Source of the DNA: Henriciella sp. AS95
GTDB taxonomy: Bacteria; Pseudomonadota; Alphaproteobacteria; Caulobacterales; Hyphomonadaceae
Assembly (NCBI RefSeq): GCF_038900055.1
Contig: NZ_JBBMQM010000001.1
Location: 1 to 64,000, forward strand
Length of the DNA stretch: 64,000 bases
Direction: 5' to 3'
In this document: piece after piece, positions 37,818 through 45,964 of the stretch
Layout: every line of letters starts with the position of its first letter
Position numbering within the stretch: position 1 is the first letter of the stretch
Notes under the pieces: generated by a model
What the model saw: only the letters and a program-made list of their open reading frames with translations
The model's database searches: none
Told to the model about the DNA's origin: nothing
Translations under genes and position numbers: made by a program

Positions 37818-38488
37818 AGATCGGCGACCGACTGCGCGATCTGCCGGGTTTCGCCGTCGCTCTCGCCATCCACGCGCGCAGGTCGCCACCGGCGCTGGAA
37901 CGCCGCCGTCGCAGCCGAAACGTCGGTCGTATCATACCCGATCTGGCTGAGGGACTTCTCAAGGGGCCCTTCCTTTTCTGCCAGAACAAGCGGCCACAGG
38001 CCAAGGCCATTCTGGGCAAGGCGTGCCCATGGGAAGTGCTCGCCCGGGTCAATCTTGCGGGTCGGGGCGATATCGCTATGGCCCACGATACGCGTCTGGG
38101 GAATCTCCCAGCGCGCCACGATGGCCTTGCCAAGCTCCATCACCGACTCGATCTGGACATCCGGATATGGCGGCAGCTTGCCACTACTGAGCGGCCAGTC
38201 ATGTCCCCCATTGACGATTTCGATGCCAATGGACCGGGAATTGAGGTCCTGATCTCCCTGCCAGCATGAAACGCCCGCATGCCAGGCACGCTTGTCCTCT
38301 TCCACGAGACACACCGCATCGCCGTTTTCCCAAACCATGTAATGGGCCGAAACCGAGGCGTCTGCGTCACACATCCGGTCCAGCGCATCCTGGCCGGTCT
38401 GCATGCCTGTATAGTGCAGGACAAGCATGTCGACGCCCGTGCGCCGATCATCGAAGTTCGGGCTAGGTATGCGAGTGATCACACTCAT
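37802..38488 (-). CDS. N-acetylmuramoyl-L-alanine amidase (AmpD/AmiD type)
   Basis: 228-residue amidase_2 domain protein that cleaves the bond between N-acetylmuramic acid and L-alanine in peptidoglycan or its fragments. Zinc-binding and catalytic blocks are visible: MLVLHYTGM near residue 22, RAWHAGVSCW near 68, SIGIEIVN near 86, and IVGHSDIAPTRKIDPGEHFPW near 134. The C-terminal 50 residues resemble a peptidoglycan-binding helical domain (AFQRRWRP). No signal peptide is seen, which suggests a cytoplasmic recycling role. Confidence 0.9.
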   Translation of the reverse strand: MSVITRIPSPNFDDRRTGVDMLVLHYTGMQTGQDALDRMCDADASVSAHYMVWENGDAVCLVEEDKRAWHAGVSCWQGDQDLNSRSIGIEIVNGGHDWPLSSGKLPPYPDVQIESVMELGKAIVARWEIPQTRIVGHSDIAPTRKIDPGEHFPWARLAQNGLGLWPLVLAEKEGPLEKSLSQIGYDTTDVSAATAAFQRRWRPARVDGESDGETRQIAQSVADLYASV

Positions 38489-38682
38489 CTGTCAGGTATC
38501 CCCCTCAGCGATCAACGCCGGCAGCGTCAACCCGTCCCCATTCAGCTATGACGAAACGCCCCCAAGCGTAGCGGTCACTGTAATAGCGCTCGCAGATCGT
38601 CGGGGTTTGTGTAGCAAAAGAGCACACAAGTTAACAGCCAAAAGCGTTGGAAACTGGCGATAAATTGTCCAAATGACCAGAT

Positions 38683-39099
38683 TCAACTCGGCCGGGAGCG
38701 CTCATATGGGCTATCGAGAGAAAAAGTCGGGATACGCACATTCATTTCTTCGCCGTCTTCGTCGACAAGCGTGTACATGCCGCCCATCATTCCGGAGGGG
38801 GCTCCGAGAGGCGCGCCAGAGGAGTAGCGAAACGATTTTCCCGGCTGCAATGTCGGGGTTTGGCCGACGACGCCTTCGCCATCGACCAGCTGACGACGGC
38901 CATGACTATCGATGATATCCCAGTGGCGCATTGTCAGTGTCCAGGTGCGCTCGGACCCGTTTTCGATCTCTACCGTGTAGGACCAGACATACTCTCCGGA
39001 CGCAGGTTTGGATTCGTCGTGCATGAAGCGCGGCTGGACGCGAATTTTCACGCCAGCTGTCTCTGCTTCATAAATGGGCGGCGGCGGTCGTCCGGCCAT
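38683..39099 (-). CDS. apaG: ApaG domain protein
   Basis: 138 residues, all-beta ApaG fold. Family blocks IRVQPRFMHDESKP, YTVEIENGSERTWTLTMRHWDI, and the C-terminal GxMxGxYTLVDEDGEEMNVRIPTFSL region are clear. ApaG is linked to magnesium/cobalt homeostasis and diadenosine tetraphosphate phenotypes, without a settled reaction. It sits 19 bases downstream of metZ on the same strand, the common alphaproteobacterial order, so the two are probably cotranscribed. Confidence 0.93.
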   Translation of the reverse strand: MAGRPPPPIYEAETAGVKIRVQPRFMHDESKPASGEYVWSYTVEIENGSERTWTLTMRHWDIIDSHGRRQLVDGEGVVGQTPTLQPGKSFRYSSGAPLGAPSGMMGGMYTLVDEDGEEMNVRIPTFSLDSPYERSRPS

Positions 39100-39118
39100 A
39101 CCCTTGTGCTCCCTAAAA

Positions 39119-40309
39119 TCACATCGCGTTCAGCGCAGCGAGGATATCCTTCTGAAGGTCGTCGGCATCCTCCAGACCAACGGACAGCCGGATCCAGCTT
39201 TCATCGAGCCCCATGGAGGCCCGCTCTTCCTCATTCAACGCACGATGGGTTGTCGATGCCGGATGGCAAGCGAGGGATTTCGTGTCACCTAAATTGTTTG
39301 AAATGTCCACAAGCTGAAGCGCATTCAGTATACGGAAGGCTTCGGCACGCTCACCTTTTACCGAGAACGCAATCAGCGTTCCGCCATCATCCATCTGCTT
39401 GGCGTGCACAGCATGGTGCGGATGATCTTTCCGCCCCGGATAGCGTACGGCTTTCACATTGGGGTGCCCTGCGATCGCGTCGGCCAGTTGGGAGGCATTC
39501 CGGCACGCCTGTCGGACACGAAGGTCCAGTGTTTCAAGGCCTTTCAGCACCACCCAGGCATTGAATGGCGAGGGCGCTGGGCCGGTATGACGAAGCCAAG
39601 GATCGATGAATTCCTCGATCCAGTCCGTCTTTCCGAGAATGGCCCCTGCGAGCACGCGGCCCTGCCCGTCCATATGCTTCGTTGCCGAGTAAACACAAAC
39701 GTCAGCACCCAGATCAAACGGCCGCTGAAGGACCGGTGTTGCGAAAACATTGTCAACGACAAGTTTTGCACCTGCAGCGTGAGCGAGCTTCGCGACCGCT
39801 TCAATATCGACAGCTTCAAGCAGGGGATTGGAGGGTGATTCGATCAGCACGAGCTTGGCTGGCTTCGAGAGCGCCTTCTTCCACGCATCGAGGTTCGCCC
39901 CCTCCACGAACTCTGTCTCGACCCCATAGCGCGGCAGGATCGTCTGGCAGATGACGCGGCAGGATCCGAACAGCGCGCTCGCGGCAACCACCCGGTCACC
40001 CGCACCCACGGGCGCGATCATCGCGCTGGAGATGGCCCCCATGCCGGACGCCGTAACACGGCAGGTCTCTGCCCCTTCAAGAAGCGCAAGGCGATCTTCG
40101 AGCATGCGCACAGTCGGGTTGGCATAGCGCGAATAGACGAAGCCTTCCTCGTCGCCGGCCATCCGCGCCGCCGCCTGTTCAGCGCTCTCATAGGCATAAC
40201 CCGATGTCAGGAAGATGGCTTCCGAGGTTTCGCCGAATTGCGAGCGCATGGTGCCGCCGCGAACGAGTTTCGTCGCCGGTTTCCAGTCATCTCCGTCGCG
40301 CTTCGACAT
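39119..40309 (-). CDS. metZ: O-succinylhomoserine sulfhydrylase
   Basis: PLP-dependent enzyme of 396 residues that makes homocysteine from O-succinylhomoserine and sulfide. It has the Cys/Met metabolism family layout: SRYANPTVRMLEDRLA near residue 55, SGMGAISSA, VDNVFATP with the PLP-pairing Asp near 185, and the Schiff-base Lys in YSATKHMDGQGRVLAG near 207, the last being typical of MetZ. ATG at 40309 is chosen over an upstream start at 40354 because of the conserved N-terminus. It is divergent from dcd. Confidence 0.94.
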   Translation of the reverse strand: MSKRDGDDWKPATKLVRGGTMRSQFGETSEAIFLTSGYAYESAEQAAARMAGDEEGFVYSRYANPTVRMLEDRLALLEGAETCRVTASGMGAISSAMIAPVGAGDRVVAASALFGSCRVICQTILPRYGVETEFVEGANLDAWKKALSKPAKLVLIESPSNPLLEAVDIEAVAKLAHAAGAKLVVDNVFATPVLQRPFDLGADVCVYSATKHMDGQGRVLAGAILGKTDWIEEFIDPWLRHTGPAPSPFNAWVVLKGLETLDLRVRQACRNASQLADAIAGHPNVKAVRYPGRKDHPHHAVHAKQMDDGGTLIAFSVKGERAEAFRILNALQLVDISNNLGDTKSLACHPASTTHRALNEEERASMGLDESWIRLSVGLEDADDLQKDILAALNAM

Positions 40310-40373
40310 TGCCTTTGGTCCTTCCAATACAGAGCGGACCGTCATAAGCCTCATATTCGAAAGGGATCAAGGG

Positions 40374-41390
40374 ATGGCTGAAGCAAAACCGGGCGTTTTG
40401 CCTGATCACGAACTCAAGGCCTTGTTCGATGCGGGCGCAATTCGCACGAGCGACTCGCTGGACGTTGACCAGATTCAGCCGGCCAGCCTGGATCTTCGCC
40501 TGGCACAGGACGCTTACCGCATCCGGGCCTCCTTCCTGCCCGGCGGCGACCGGTCTGTCGCGGACGTTCTGCAAGAGCCCGGCATCGAACTGCACCGGAT
40601 AGACCTGACAAAACAGGGCGCGGTGCTGGAAACAGGCTGCGTTTATCTCGTTCCGCTGATGGAGCACCTCAAACTCCCTGCCGGCGTTTCCGGGCGGGCC
40701 AATCCAAAATCTTCGACGGGGCGTATCGATGTCTTTACGCGTCTCGTGACCAATCGCGGCAAGGCGTTCGACGATATCCCGACCGGCTATTCAGGACCGC
40801 TCTGGCTGGAAATCAGCCCCCGTACATTCTCCATTCTGGCGCGCCCGGGTGACCGCCTCGCCCAGCTACGCCTGCGCCGAGGGAAACCGCAAAACACCAG
40901 CGAGAAGACAGTCTCCATCGACATGGATGCGGCGAATGGCGAGCCCGTCGGCTGGCGTGCCAAACATCATGCAGGCCTGATTGACCTGCGGGGCATCGCG
41001 AAACATGAAGTCGCCGATTTCTGGGAACCGCTGTTCCCGCACAAGGGGCGCCTGGTCCTCAACCCGGAGGATTTCTACATCCTCGCCTCCCGGGAAGCTG
41101 TAAAAGTGGCGGGGACCAAAGCTGCGGAGATGGCACCGATCGCGCCTGAACTCGGCGAGTTCCGGGCCCATTATGCGGGCTTCTTCGATCCCGGGTTCGG
41201 CACCAATAAAGGCGGATCTCGCGCTGTCCTGGAAGTGCGCTCGCGCGACGTACCGTTCATTCTTGAACACGGCCAGCCAGTGGCCAAACTGGTCTATGAA
41301 GACATGACGGCCAAACCATCCGCTCTCTATGGCGGAAAGCTGAGCAACTATCAGGGCCAGGGCCTGAAACTCTCCAAACATTTCGGTTGA
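40374..41390 (+). CDS. dcd: 2'-deoxycytidine 5'-triphosphate deaminase (long alphaproteobacterial form)
   Basis: Converts dCTP to dUTP for thymidylate synthesis. The 338-residue protein is about twice the length of enterobacterial Dcd and matches the alphaproteobacterial DCD family with two dUTPase-like units. Unit one has IQPASLDLRLAQDAYRI near residue 35 and GRANPKSSTGRIDVFTRLV near 105; unit two has FRAHYAGFFDPGFG near 262. The frame extends 53 codons upstream over metZ, but ATG at 40374 is preceded by AAGGGATCAAGGG and gives the normal N-terminus. Confidence 0.93.
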   Translation: MAEAKPGVLPDHELKALFDAGAIRTSDSLDVDQIQPASLDLRLAQDAYRIRASFLPGGDRSVADVLQEPGIELHRIDLTKQGAVLETGCVYLVPLMEHLKLPAGVSGRANPKSSTGRIDVFTRLVTNRGKAFDDIPTGYSGPLWLEISPRTFSILARPGDRLAQLRLRRGKPQNTSEKTVSIDMDAANGEPVGWRAKHHAGLIDLRGIAKHEVADFWEPLFPHKGRLVLNPEDFYILASREAVKVAGTKAAEMAPIAPELGEFRAHYAGFFDPGFGTNKGGSRAVLEVRSRDVPFILEHGQPVAKLVYEDMTAKPSALYGGKLSNYQGQGLKLSKHFG

Positions 41391-41457
41391 GACTGGACAG
41401 CGCCGCCATTGCAGTCTTGTCTGCTGGCGAACCCAGACCACCACGAAGGACCGTCCA

Positions 41458-41898
41458 ATGAAATCCGTCATCTATCTCGGCGCAGCTGCGCTTTTCCTTT
41501 CAGCCTGCGGCGGCGCTGGCGACGACGCCGAAACGGGCGCCGATACGCAGGTCACGGCTGAGCGCACTGATTGCGAAGTGGTGGCGAGCGACCCCGAAGC
41601 GCAGGAAACCTTTGACCAGATCGGCATCACCGCAGACACGTTCTGCGACTGCATGGGCAAGGTGATCGCCTCCAAGCCCGAGATGGAGCAGGCTCAGATC
41701 ACGATGACACTGTCCAAGGTCGCCGAAGGTATGCGGGAAACCGGCGAGGGCGCTGAAGACGTGGTCGGCGAACTGATGATGGCGGACGAACAGGACACTG
41801 CAGGCGAGGACTTCGCCAAGGGTGTCAATCTGGTGGGCCAGACAATCGACGAAATCAGCGGCAGCTATGAAGACGACCAGACCTGCCCGGTAAGTTAA
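41458..41898 (+). CDS. Lipoprotein of unknown function
   Basis: 146-residue acidic protein with a signal peptide and lipobox FLSACGG, so Cys17 should be lipidated. The mature part has three further Cys: TDCEVV, FCDCMGKVI, which is a C-x-C-M motif, and QTCPVS at the C-terminus, suggesting two disulfides. AAGGACC lies upstream of the ATG. A similar Cys pattern occurs in small alphaproteobacterial lipoproteins of unknown role. Gene is probably a single unit behind dcd. Confidence 0.75.
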   Translation: MKSVIYLGAAALFLSACGGAGDDAETGADTQVTAERTDCEVVASDPEAQETFDQIGITADTFCDCMGKVIASKPEMEQAQITMTLSKVAEGMRETGEGAEDVVGELMMADEQDTAGEDFAKGVNLVGQTIDEISGSYEDDQTCPVS

Positions 41899-42161
41899 GC
41901 CTGGGTTTGACGTCCGCCTGTTGAGACCAGGCAGACTCGTGATCTTGTTATCAGAAGCGGCTTTTTCGCGGGCCAGATGACTGGCCGCGAAGCCTCACGA
42001 ATGGGCGCAAAGTCCCGACCGATTGTGCGCGGCGCGCAACACTCTCCAATCAATTCGCGGATCGCTGCCGAATAGGTCAAATTTCACGGTTTCAGGCAAG
42101 CTGCTGGCAAGGTGGGAACTTCTAGCTGGTCGCGTCAGGTTCCATTGTGAGGGGTCGAACC

Positions 42162-42347
42162 GTGAGCGAACAAACCATACAGGCCATGCTCTTCGTCGGA
42201 GCATGTTTTGCGGCGATAGTCGTCGTCCGCGCGATCTATGTCGTTGTGTTTTACAAGTCGTGGCGCATCGATGAATTGCTGGGATTTAGCGATGGCGGCT
42301 GGGAGACCGACGCCATGCGAGAGCGTCGGCGCGATTTCTGGCGCTAG
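42162..42347 (+). CDS. Small membrane protein of unknown function (61 residues)
   Basis: One hydrophobic segment at about residues 8-30 (MLFVGACFAAIVVVRAIYVVV) followed by a charged cytoplasmic tail ending DAMRERRRDFWR. The GTG start has GAGGGG seven bases upstream, a good ribosome site. The stop codon shares CTAG with the stop of the convergent MFS gene. Family not recognised. Confidence 0.55.
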   Translation: MSEQTIQAMLFVGACFAAIVVVRAIYVVVFYKSWRIDELLGFSDGGWETDAMRERRRDFWR

Positions 42348-43636
42348 CTAGTTCTGACGGCCTGTTCTTCGACACCGTCAAACCGGTCAGCGCGCGTGAG
42401 GTCGGGAAACAGCCTGCTCCAGAGGAGGGCCGTGACGATGGCCATACCGCCTCCCAAGACAACGGCCCCCACCGGTCCGAGCAGGCGCGCAGCGACCCCG
42501 CTTTCAAATTCGCCCAGTTCATTGGACGCGGAAATGAAGATGAAGGAGACCGACGACACGCGCCCCTTCATCTCATCGGGTGTCGCAAGCTGGATGAGCG
42601 ATGCGCGCACAAACACCGAAATCTGATCGGCAGCGCCCGTGACAGCCAGGGCCGCAAAGGACAGCCAGAACATGGTCGACAGGCCAAACACCAGTGTTGC
42701 CGCTCCATAAATGCCCACAGCCCACATCATCCATGGCCCGACATTTCGCGACAGCGGGCGGGTCGCCAGCATGAAGGCCACGATGGCCGCTCCAACAGCG
42801 ACGGAGGCCTGGAGAAAGCCTAATCCCACTTCCCCGACAAAAAGGATGTCGCGCGCGAAGACCGGCAAGAGCGCCTTGGCCCCACCGAAAAACACCACAA
42901 CAAGGTCCAGCGAGATCGCGCCGAGAACGATCTTGTTGCGCCGGATATAGCCAAGGCCTTCGAAAACCATCGACCATCCGCGAACGTTCAGCACTTTTTC
43001 GTGCGGCGGCGTCTTGGCTGTCGCAAGAGCGGTGAATGAGAAGCAGGCAATAACAATCGCTGTTATGTAGACGGCTTCCGCGCCGCCAAACGCATAGATA
43101 AGGCCGCCAATGGCAGGGCCGGTGATCGTCGCGGTCTGGAAGCCAAGGGAATTCCAGGCAATTGCCGTTGGCAGCTCTGCACGGGGCACCAGTCGCGGGA
43201 ACAGCGAATTCGCTGCCGCCGGAACAAAGGCGTTCACGCAGCCAAGCGTCGCCGCGACGCCGAAAATGATTGGCAGGGCATAGCTTGCCGGCAGGAACAC
43301 CGATGCCAGAAGCCCGAACGACACAAGGATCCTGACGCTGATTGTGACCAGCAGGATCATTTTGCGATTGAGGCGGTCCGCCGCCTGCCCGCCCACAAGG
43401 GACAGGAGAAGCACTGGCACGAATTGCGACAGGCCGACCAGCCCAAGCAAAAAGGCCGAGTGCTCGATACCCCAGCCAAGCCCACCTGTTTCGGCCGGGT
43501 CTCGCGCAACATTGTAGACCTGCCAGCCGATCGCCACGGCCTCCATCTGGCGGGCAGCCGCGATCGAGACCCGCATCAGCCAGTAGTGCAGGTAAGCTCT
43601 GTGTCTGAAGACGTGGAGGTTCGGAGCGAGCGCCAT
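42344..43636 (-). CDS. MFS transporter (EntS/MFS_3-like)
   Basis: 430-residue major facilitator with about twelve hydrophobic segments. The cytoplasmic loop signature between segments 2 and 3 is GGQAADRLNRKMILL near residue 84, and the family-typical N-terminus FRHRAYLHYWLMRVSIAAARQMEAVAIGW resembles the EntS/YbdA drug and siderophore exporters (quoted here in part by position only: residues 11-38). The gene stands alone on the minus strand, divergent from the small membrane operon at 43754. Substrate unknown. Confidence 0.88.
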   Translation of the reverse strand: MALAPNLHVFRHRAYLHYWLMRVSIAAARQMEAVAIGWQVYNVARDPAETGGLGWGIEHSAFLLGLVGLSQFVPVLLLSLVGGQAADRLNRKMILLVTISVRILVSFGLLASVFLPASYALPIIFGVAATLGCVNAFVPAAANSLFPRLVPRAELPTAIAWNSLGFQTATITGPAIGGLIYAFGGAEAVYITAIVIACFSFTALATAKTPPHEKVLNVRGWSMVFEGLGYIRRNKIVLGAISLDLVVVFFGGAKALLPVFARDILFVGEVGLGFLQASVAVGAAIVAFMLATRPLSRNVGPWMMWAVGIYGAATLVFGLSTMFWLSFAALAVTGAADQISVFVRASLIQLATPDEMKGRVSSVSFIFISASNELGEFESGVAARLLGPVGAVVLGGGMAIVTALLWSRLFPDLTRADRFDGVEEQAVRTS

Positions 43637-43663
43637 GGAGCGCCTCTCCTAACGTGCGTTCAA

Positions 43664-43682
43664 AAAGGTGCAAACCCTTTTG
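43664..43682. repeat. Inverted repeat in the MFS/membrane-operon divergent region
   Basis: AAAAGG and CCTTTT flank a seven-base spacer (TGCAAAC) about 28 bases from the MFS start codon. On the minus strand it would form a weak hairpin in the MFS leader. It may instead be part of a binding site for a regulator acting on either gene. Confidence 0.3.
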
Positions 43683-43696
43683 TTGTAAAGGTCACT

Positions 43697-43730
43697 TGAC
43701 ATGACAAGCATCCTTGTCATATTGTCAAGG
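43697..43730 (+). promoter_or_regulatory. Promoter with nested palindromic operator
   Basis: TTGACA at 43697-43702 and TATTGT at 43721-43726 form a sigma-70 type promoter with an 18-base spacer. The spacer and flanks are built from four related 7-mers: CTTGACA (43696), TGACAAG (43703), CTTGTCA (43714) and TGTCAAG (43724). The inner pair is an exact inverted repeat around CATC, and the outer pair is another. Such a site fits a dimeric helix-turn-helix repressor, most simply the XRE protein encoded third in the operon. The first gene starts at 43754 with AAGGAG. Confidence 0.7.
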
Positions 43731-43753
43731 ACACTAGACAAAGGAGCGACGCG

Positions 43754-44188
43754 ATGCGTGAGGAAAAACAGGATCTCAGATGGGGGTTGTACTTTGCACG
43801 CACGGTTGCCGGCATCGGCCTTGCTACGGTCGGCGTCGCCGCTGATTATCTCATCGACGGAGGAAGCGTTGCAGCTCAATGGGGCGGTGTCGGCGCCCTT
43901 GCCGGGGCCATCATCGGATTCGGCACCATGCTCGCGCACTATCCGCGAGGCGATGAATTTGACCGGGCGATAGACAGGGTGACCAGCGTCCATGCAGGCC
44001 TGGCAGTCATGGTCCTGCTGATCGCCCAGGAGCTGTCGGCCCAGATGGGCTGGTTCGGCGCCAAACACCTACCGATTTACACGATGCCTGGCTTCTTCAT
44101 CATTCTGAAGACGCTGGAATCCCAATTGTTTCGCGCCGCGCTGGCCGAGGGAAGCAGTTTTCCCGGCCTCAGCTCACTGCGCGCCTAA
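43754..44188 (+). CDS. Membrane protein of unknown function, first gene of XRE operon
   Basis: 144 residues with hydrophobic segments at about 15-31, 42-58 (GGVGALAGAIIGFGTML), 76-92 and 108-120. Start ATG is preceded by AAGGAG at nine bases. It follows the palindromic promoter by 23 bases and is followed by a second membrane protein gene. No family recognised. Operons of this type, small multi-pass proteins plus a short XRE regulator, are widespread in bacteria, but their job is generally unknown. Confidence 0.72.
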   Translation: MREEKQDLRWGLYFARTVAGIGLATVGVAADYLIDGGSVAAQWGGVGALAGAIIGFGTMLAHYPRGDEFDRAIDRVTSVHAGLAVMVLLIAQELSAQMGWFGAKHLPIYTMPGFFIILKTLESQLFRAALAEGSSFPGLSSLRA

Positions 44189-44211
44189 CCAAATACAGAT
44201 GGAGATACAAA

Positions 44212-44622
44212 ATGGTTCAGCAAATTGGATTCAATGGTGCTCGAAAACGCTATCACCGCGTATTCTGGCCAGCGATGATTTTGTACGTGATAGTGCTGTT
44301 CACGGGCATTTGGTACCTAAAGACGAACGAGCCCGCCCCTTGGGTAACCGCGCTGGTTGCTGTCGGGATGGCACTTCCCGCTTGTCTCATAATCTGGGCC
44401 CAGCTGCGATGGATTGTCGAGACGGATGAGTATACCAGACTACGCAATCTGAAGGCGTATGCCGTAAGTACAGCAATAACCATTTCGGGGCTCTTTGTGA
44501 TTGGCTTCCTGCAGCGGTTCGACATGGTCCAGCAGTTCGATGTCTTCTGGATCGGTCCCTTTTTCCTGGCGACCTATGGAGGGGTGACTTGCGCCCCGCG
44601 AGTGTTCGGCAAGACAGTCTGA
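44212..44622 (+). CDS. Membrane protein of unknown function, second gene of XRE operon
   Basis: 136 residues with four hydrophobic segments at about 21-37, 46-65, 82-101 and 111-127. The motif WIVETDEYTRLRNLKAYAVSTA between segments two and three resembles proteins encoded next to YgzD-type XRE regulators. It starts 23 bases after the first gene and ends 11 bases before the regulator, so the three form one operon. A receptor or transporter role is possible but not shown. Confidence 0.72.
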   Translation: MVQQIGFNGARKRYHRVFWPAMILYVIVLFTGIWYLKTNEPAPWVTALVAVGMALPACLIIWAQLRWIVETDEYTRLRNLKAYAVSTAITISGLFVIGFLQRFDMVQQFDVFWIGPFFLATYGGVTCAPRVFGKTV

Positions 44623-44633
44623 CGGGGCAGCTG

Positions 44634-44849
44634 ATGGAGAATATCATCCGCACCCTTCGCGCCGAGCATGGATGGAGCCAGGCAGCCCTGGCCGACAAGC
44701 TCGATGTGTCGCGCCAGTCGGTGAATGCGATCGAGACAGGCAAGTACGACCCGTCTCTGCCGCTCGCTTTCGCCATTGCCCGGCTTTTCGAAAAGTCCAT
44801 TGAGGACATCTTCGTGGATCCTCAGCAACCGGCAAAGGCGGCTGAGTGA
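44634..44849 (+). CDS. Short XRE family transcriptional regulator
   Basis: 71-residue protein consisting of one helix-turn-helix domain of the XRE class: IIRTLRAEHGWSQAALADKL, then VSRQSVNAIETGKYDPSL as the recognition segment, and ending FEKSIEDIFVDP. It matches the YgzD/YozG subtype, which normally represses its own operon. Translation begins at an ATG 11 bases after the preceding stop; an upstream in-frame start at 44589 would overlap the membrane gene and is not favoured. Its likely target is the palindromic promoter at 43697-43730. Confidence 0.88.
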   Translation: MENIIRTLRAEHGWSQAALADKLDVSRQSVNAIETGKYDPSLPLAFAIARLFEKSIEDIFVDPQQPAKAAE

Positions 44850-45797
44850 TCAGGCCGAGCAGCTGCCGCCGCCTAATACACAGAAGCTTGCGCACCAGGC
44901 GTGATTGAGCTGAACGGGCTTGGCGGTCGCTTCCTTGAGTGACGTGCCAAGCTCGAACCGCTTGTCATAGGCAAGCAAGGTACACGCTGTGACAACCGCC
45001 CGCGCCTCACCCTTGCGTTTGACGACCATGCGCTGGCTCGCGCACATCATGTCAGCCGGATCGACATCGAGAATGCCCCAGCAGGCGGTGGTGATCTCGG
45101 GAGGGCTGTCCCCTTCGATCATCTCGGGGAAGAGGACGAGCTGTCTGGTATCGGACGGGTCAATGTTGAGACCGAGCCGCTCAATGAGCGTCGCGTAACC
45201 GGCGCGGGCCTGTGTTTCATTTTCGGCCAGTGCCTGGCGTCCCGCAATGGCAACATTGAAGCCATGTTCGCTGAGCCAGGACAGTCCCTCGCAGGCCAGG
45301 GCGAAACTGCCGCCGCCGCGCTCAGCATCATGCAGCAATTCGGTATGATGATCCATTGAGACCCTGAGAACCATCTGCTCACCGAACCGGCCTTGCAGGT
45401 CGAGGAGGCCGGTCTGGATACGCGGCCGCATCATCGGCCGCATGGCATTTGTCAGCAGGAGCAGCGTGTGACCGCGCTCCAGAATGGCTTCGATGATGGC
45501 GAGGATCTCCGGACACATAAAGGGCTCGCCGCCCGTAATGCCGATCTCTTTGGTCCCCTCACCCAGTCCATCCACCTCGTCCAGATAAGGCGTCACATCG
45601 CCAAGCGTCAGGTAGACCAGGTCATCATTCGTCGGAGAGCTTTTGATGTAGCAATTGACACACTCGATGTTGCAGAGCGTGCCGGTATTCAGCCAGAGCG
45701 TCTTCAGCCCGCGCCAATCAACACTGCCGCGCGCTTCGCCCTTTGCCGTGACAAACGGATCCTGAAATTTCTGTTCTATCAGAGTGGTTTGAACCAT
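44850..45797 (-). CDS. Radical SAM protein with Cys-rich C-terminus
   Basis: 315 residues. The iron-sulfur motif is CNIECVNC (C-x3-C-x2-C) at about residue 42-49, followed by GITGGEPFMCPEI near residue 87, the SAM-binding GGEP block. The C-terminal third has additional cysteines (CWGI, MMCASQ, TACTLL and the terminal WCASFCVLGGGSCS) that could bind an auxiliary cluster. Start ATG has no clear ribosome site. It converges with the XRE regulator, whose stop is adjacent, and diverges from the PP-loop gene. The substrate is unknown; a peptide or nucleotide-like small molecule is possible. Confidence 0.82.
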   Translation of the reverse strand: MVQTTLIEQKFQDPFVTAKGEARGSVDWRGLKTLWLNTGTLCNIECVNCYIKSSPTNDDLVYLTLGDVTPYLDEVDGLGEGTKEIGITGGEPFMCPEILAIIEAILERGHTLLLLTNAMRPMMRPRIQTGLLDLQGRFGEQMVLRVSMDHHTELLHDAERGGGSFALACEGLSWLSEHGFNVAIAGRQALAENETQARAGYATLIERLGLNIDPSDTRQLVLFPEMIEGDSPPEITTACWGILDVDPADMMCASQRMVVKRKGEARAVVTACTLLAYDKRFELGTSLKEATAKPVQLNHAWCASFCVLGGGSCSA

Positions 45798-45964
45798 GTG
45801 GCACGACTCTAGGCCTCGATCACATCAAAACAAGCGACCGCGTGCAGAGGCGCGCGCCTGCAGTGGAATTTACGGCGGCGCAACGCAAGCGGCAGGAATC
45901 TTGCTTCACGGGAATGTGAAGACTGACGATACCCGCCCGTCCAGAATTCGAGGATTAGAGTGCC

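Noticed and set aside
42573-43673. Minus-strand open frame of 366 codons overlapping the MFS gene
   Set aside because: Rich in Cys, Arg and Gly without domain logic, while the alternative frame encodes a clear MFS transporter.
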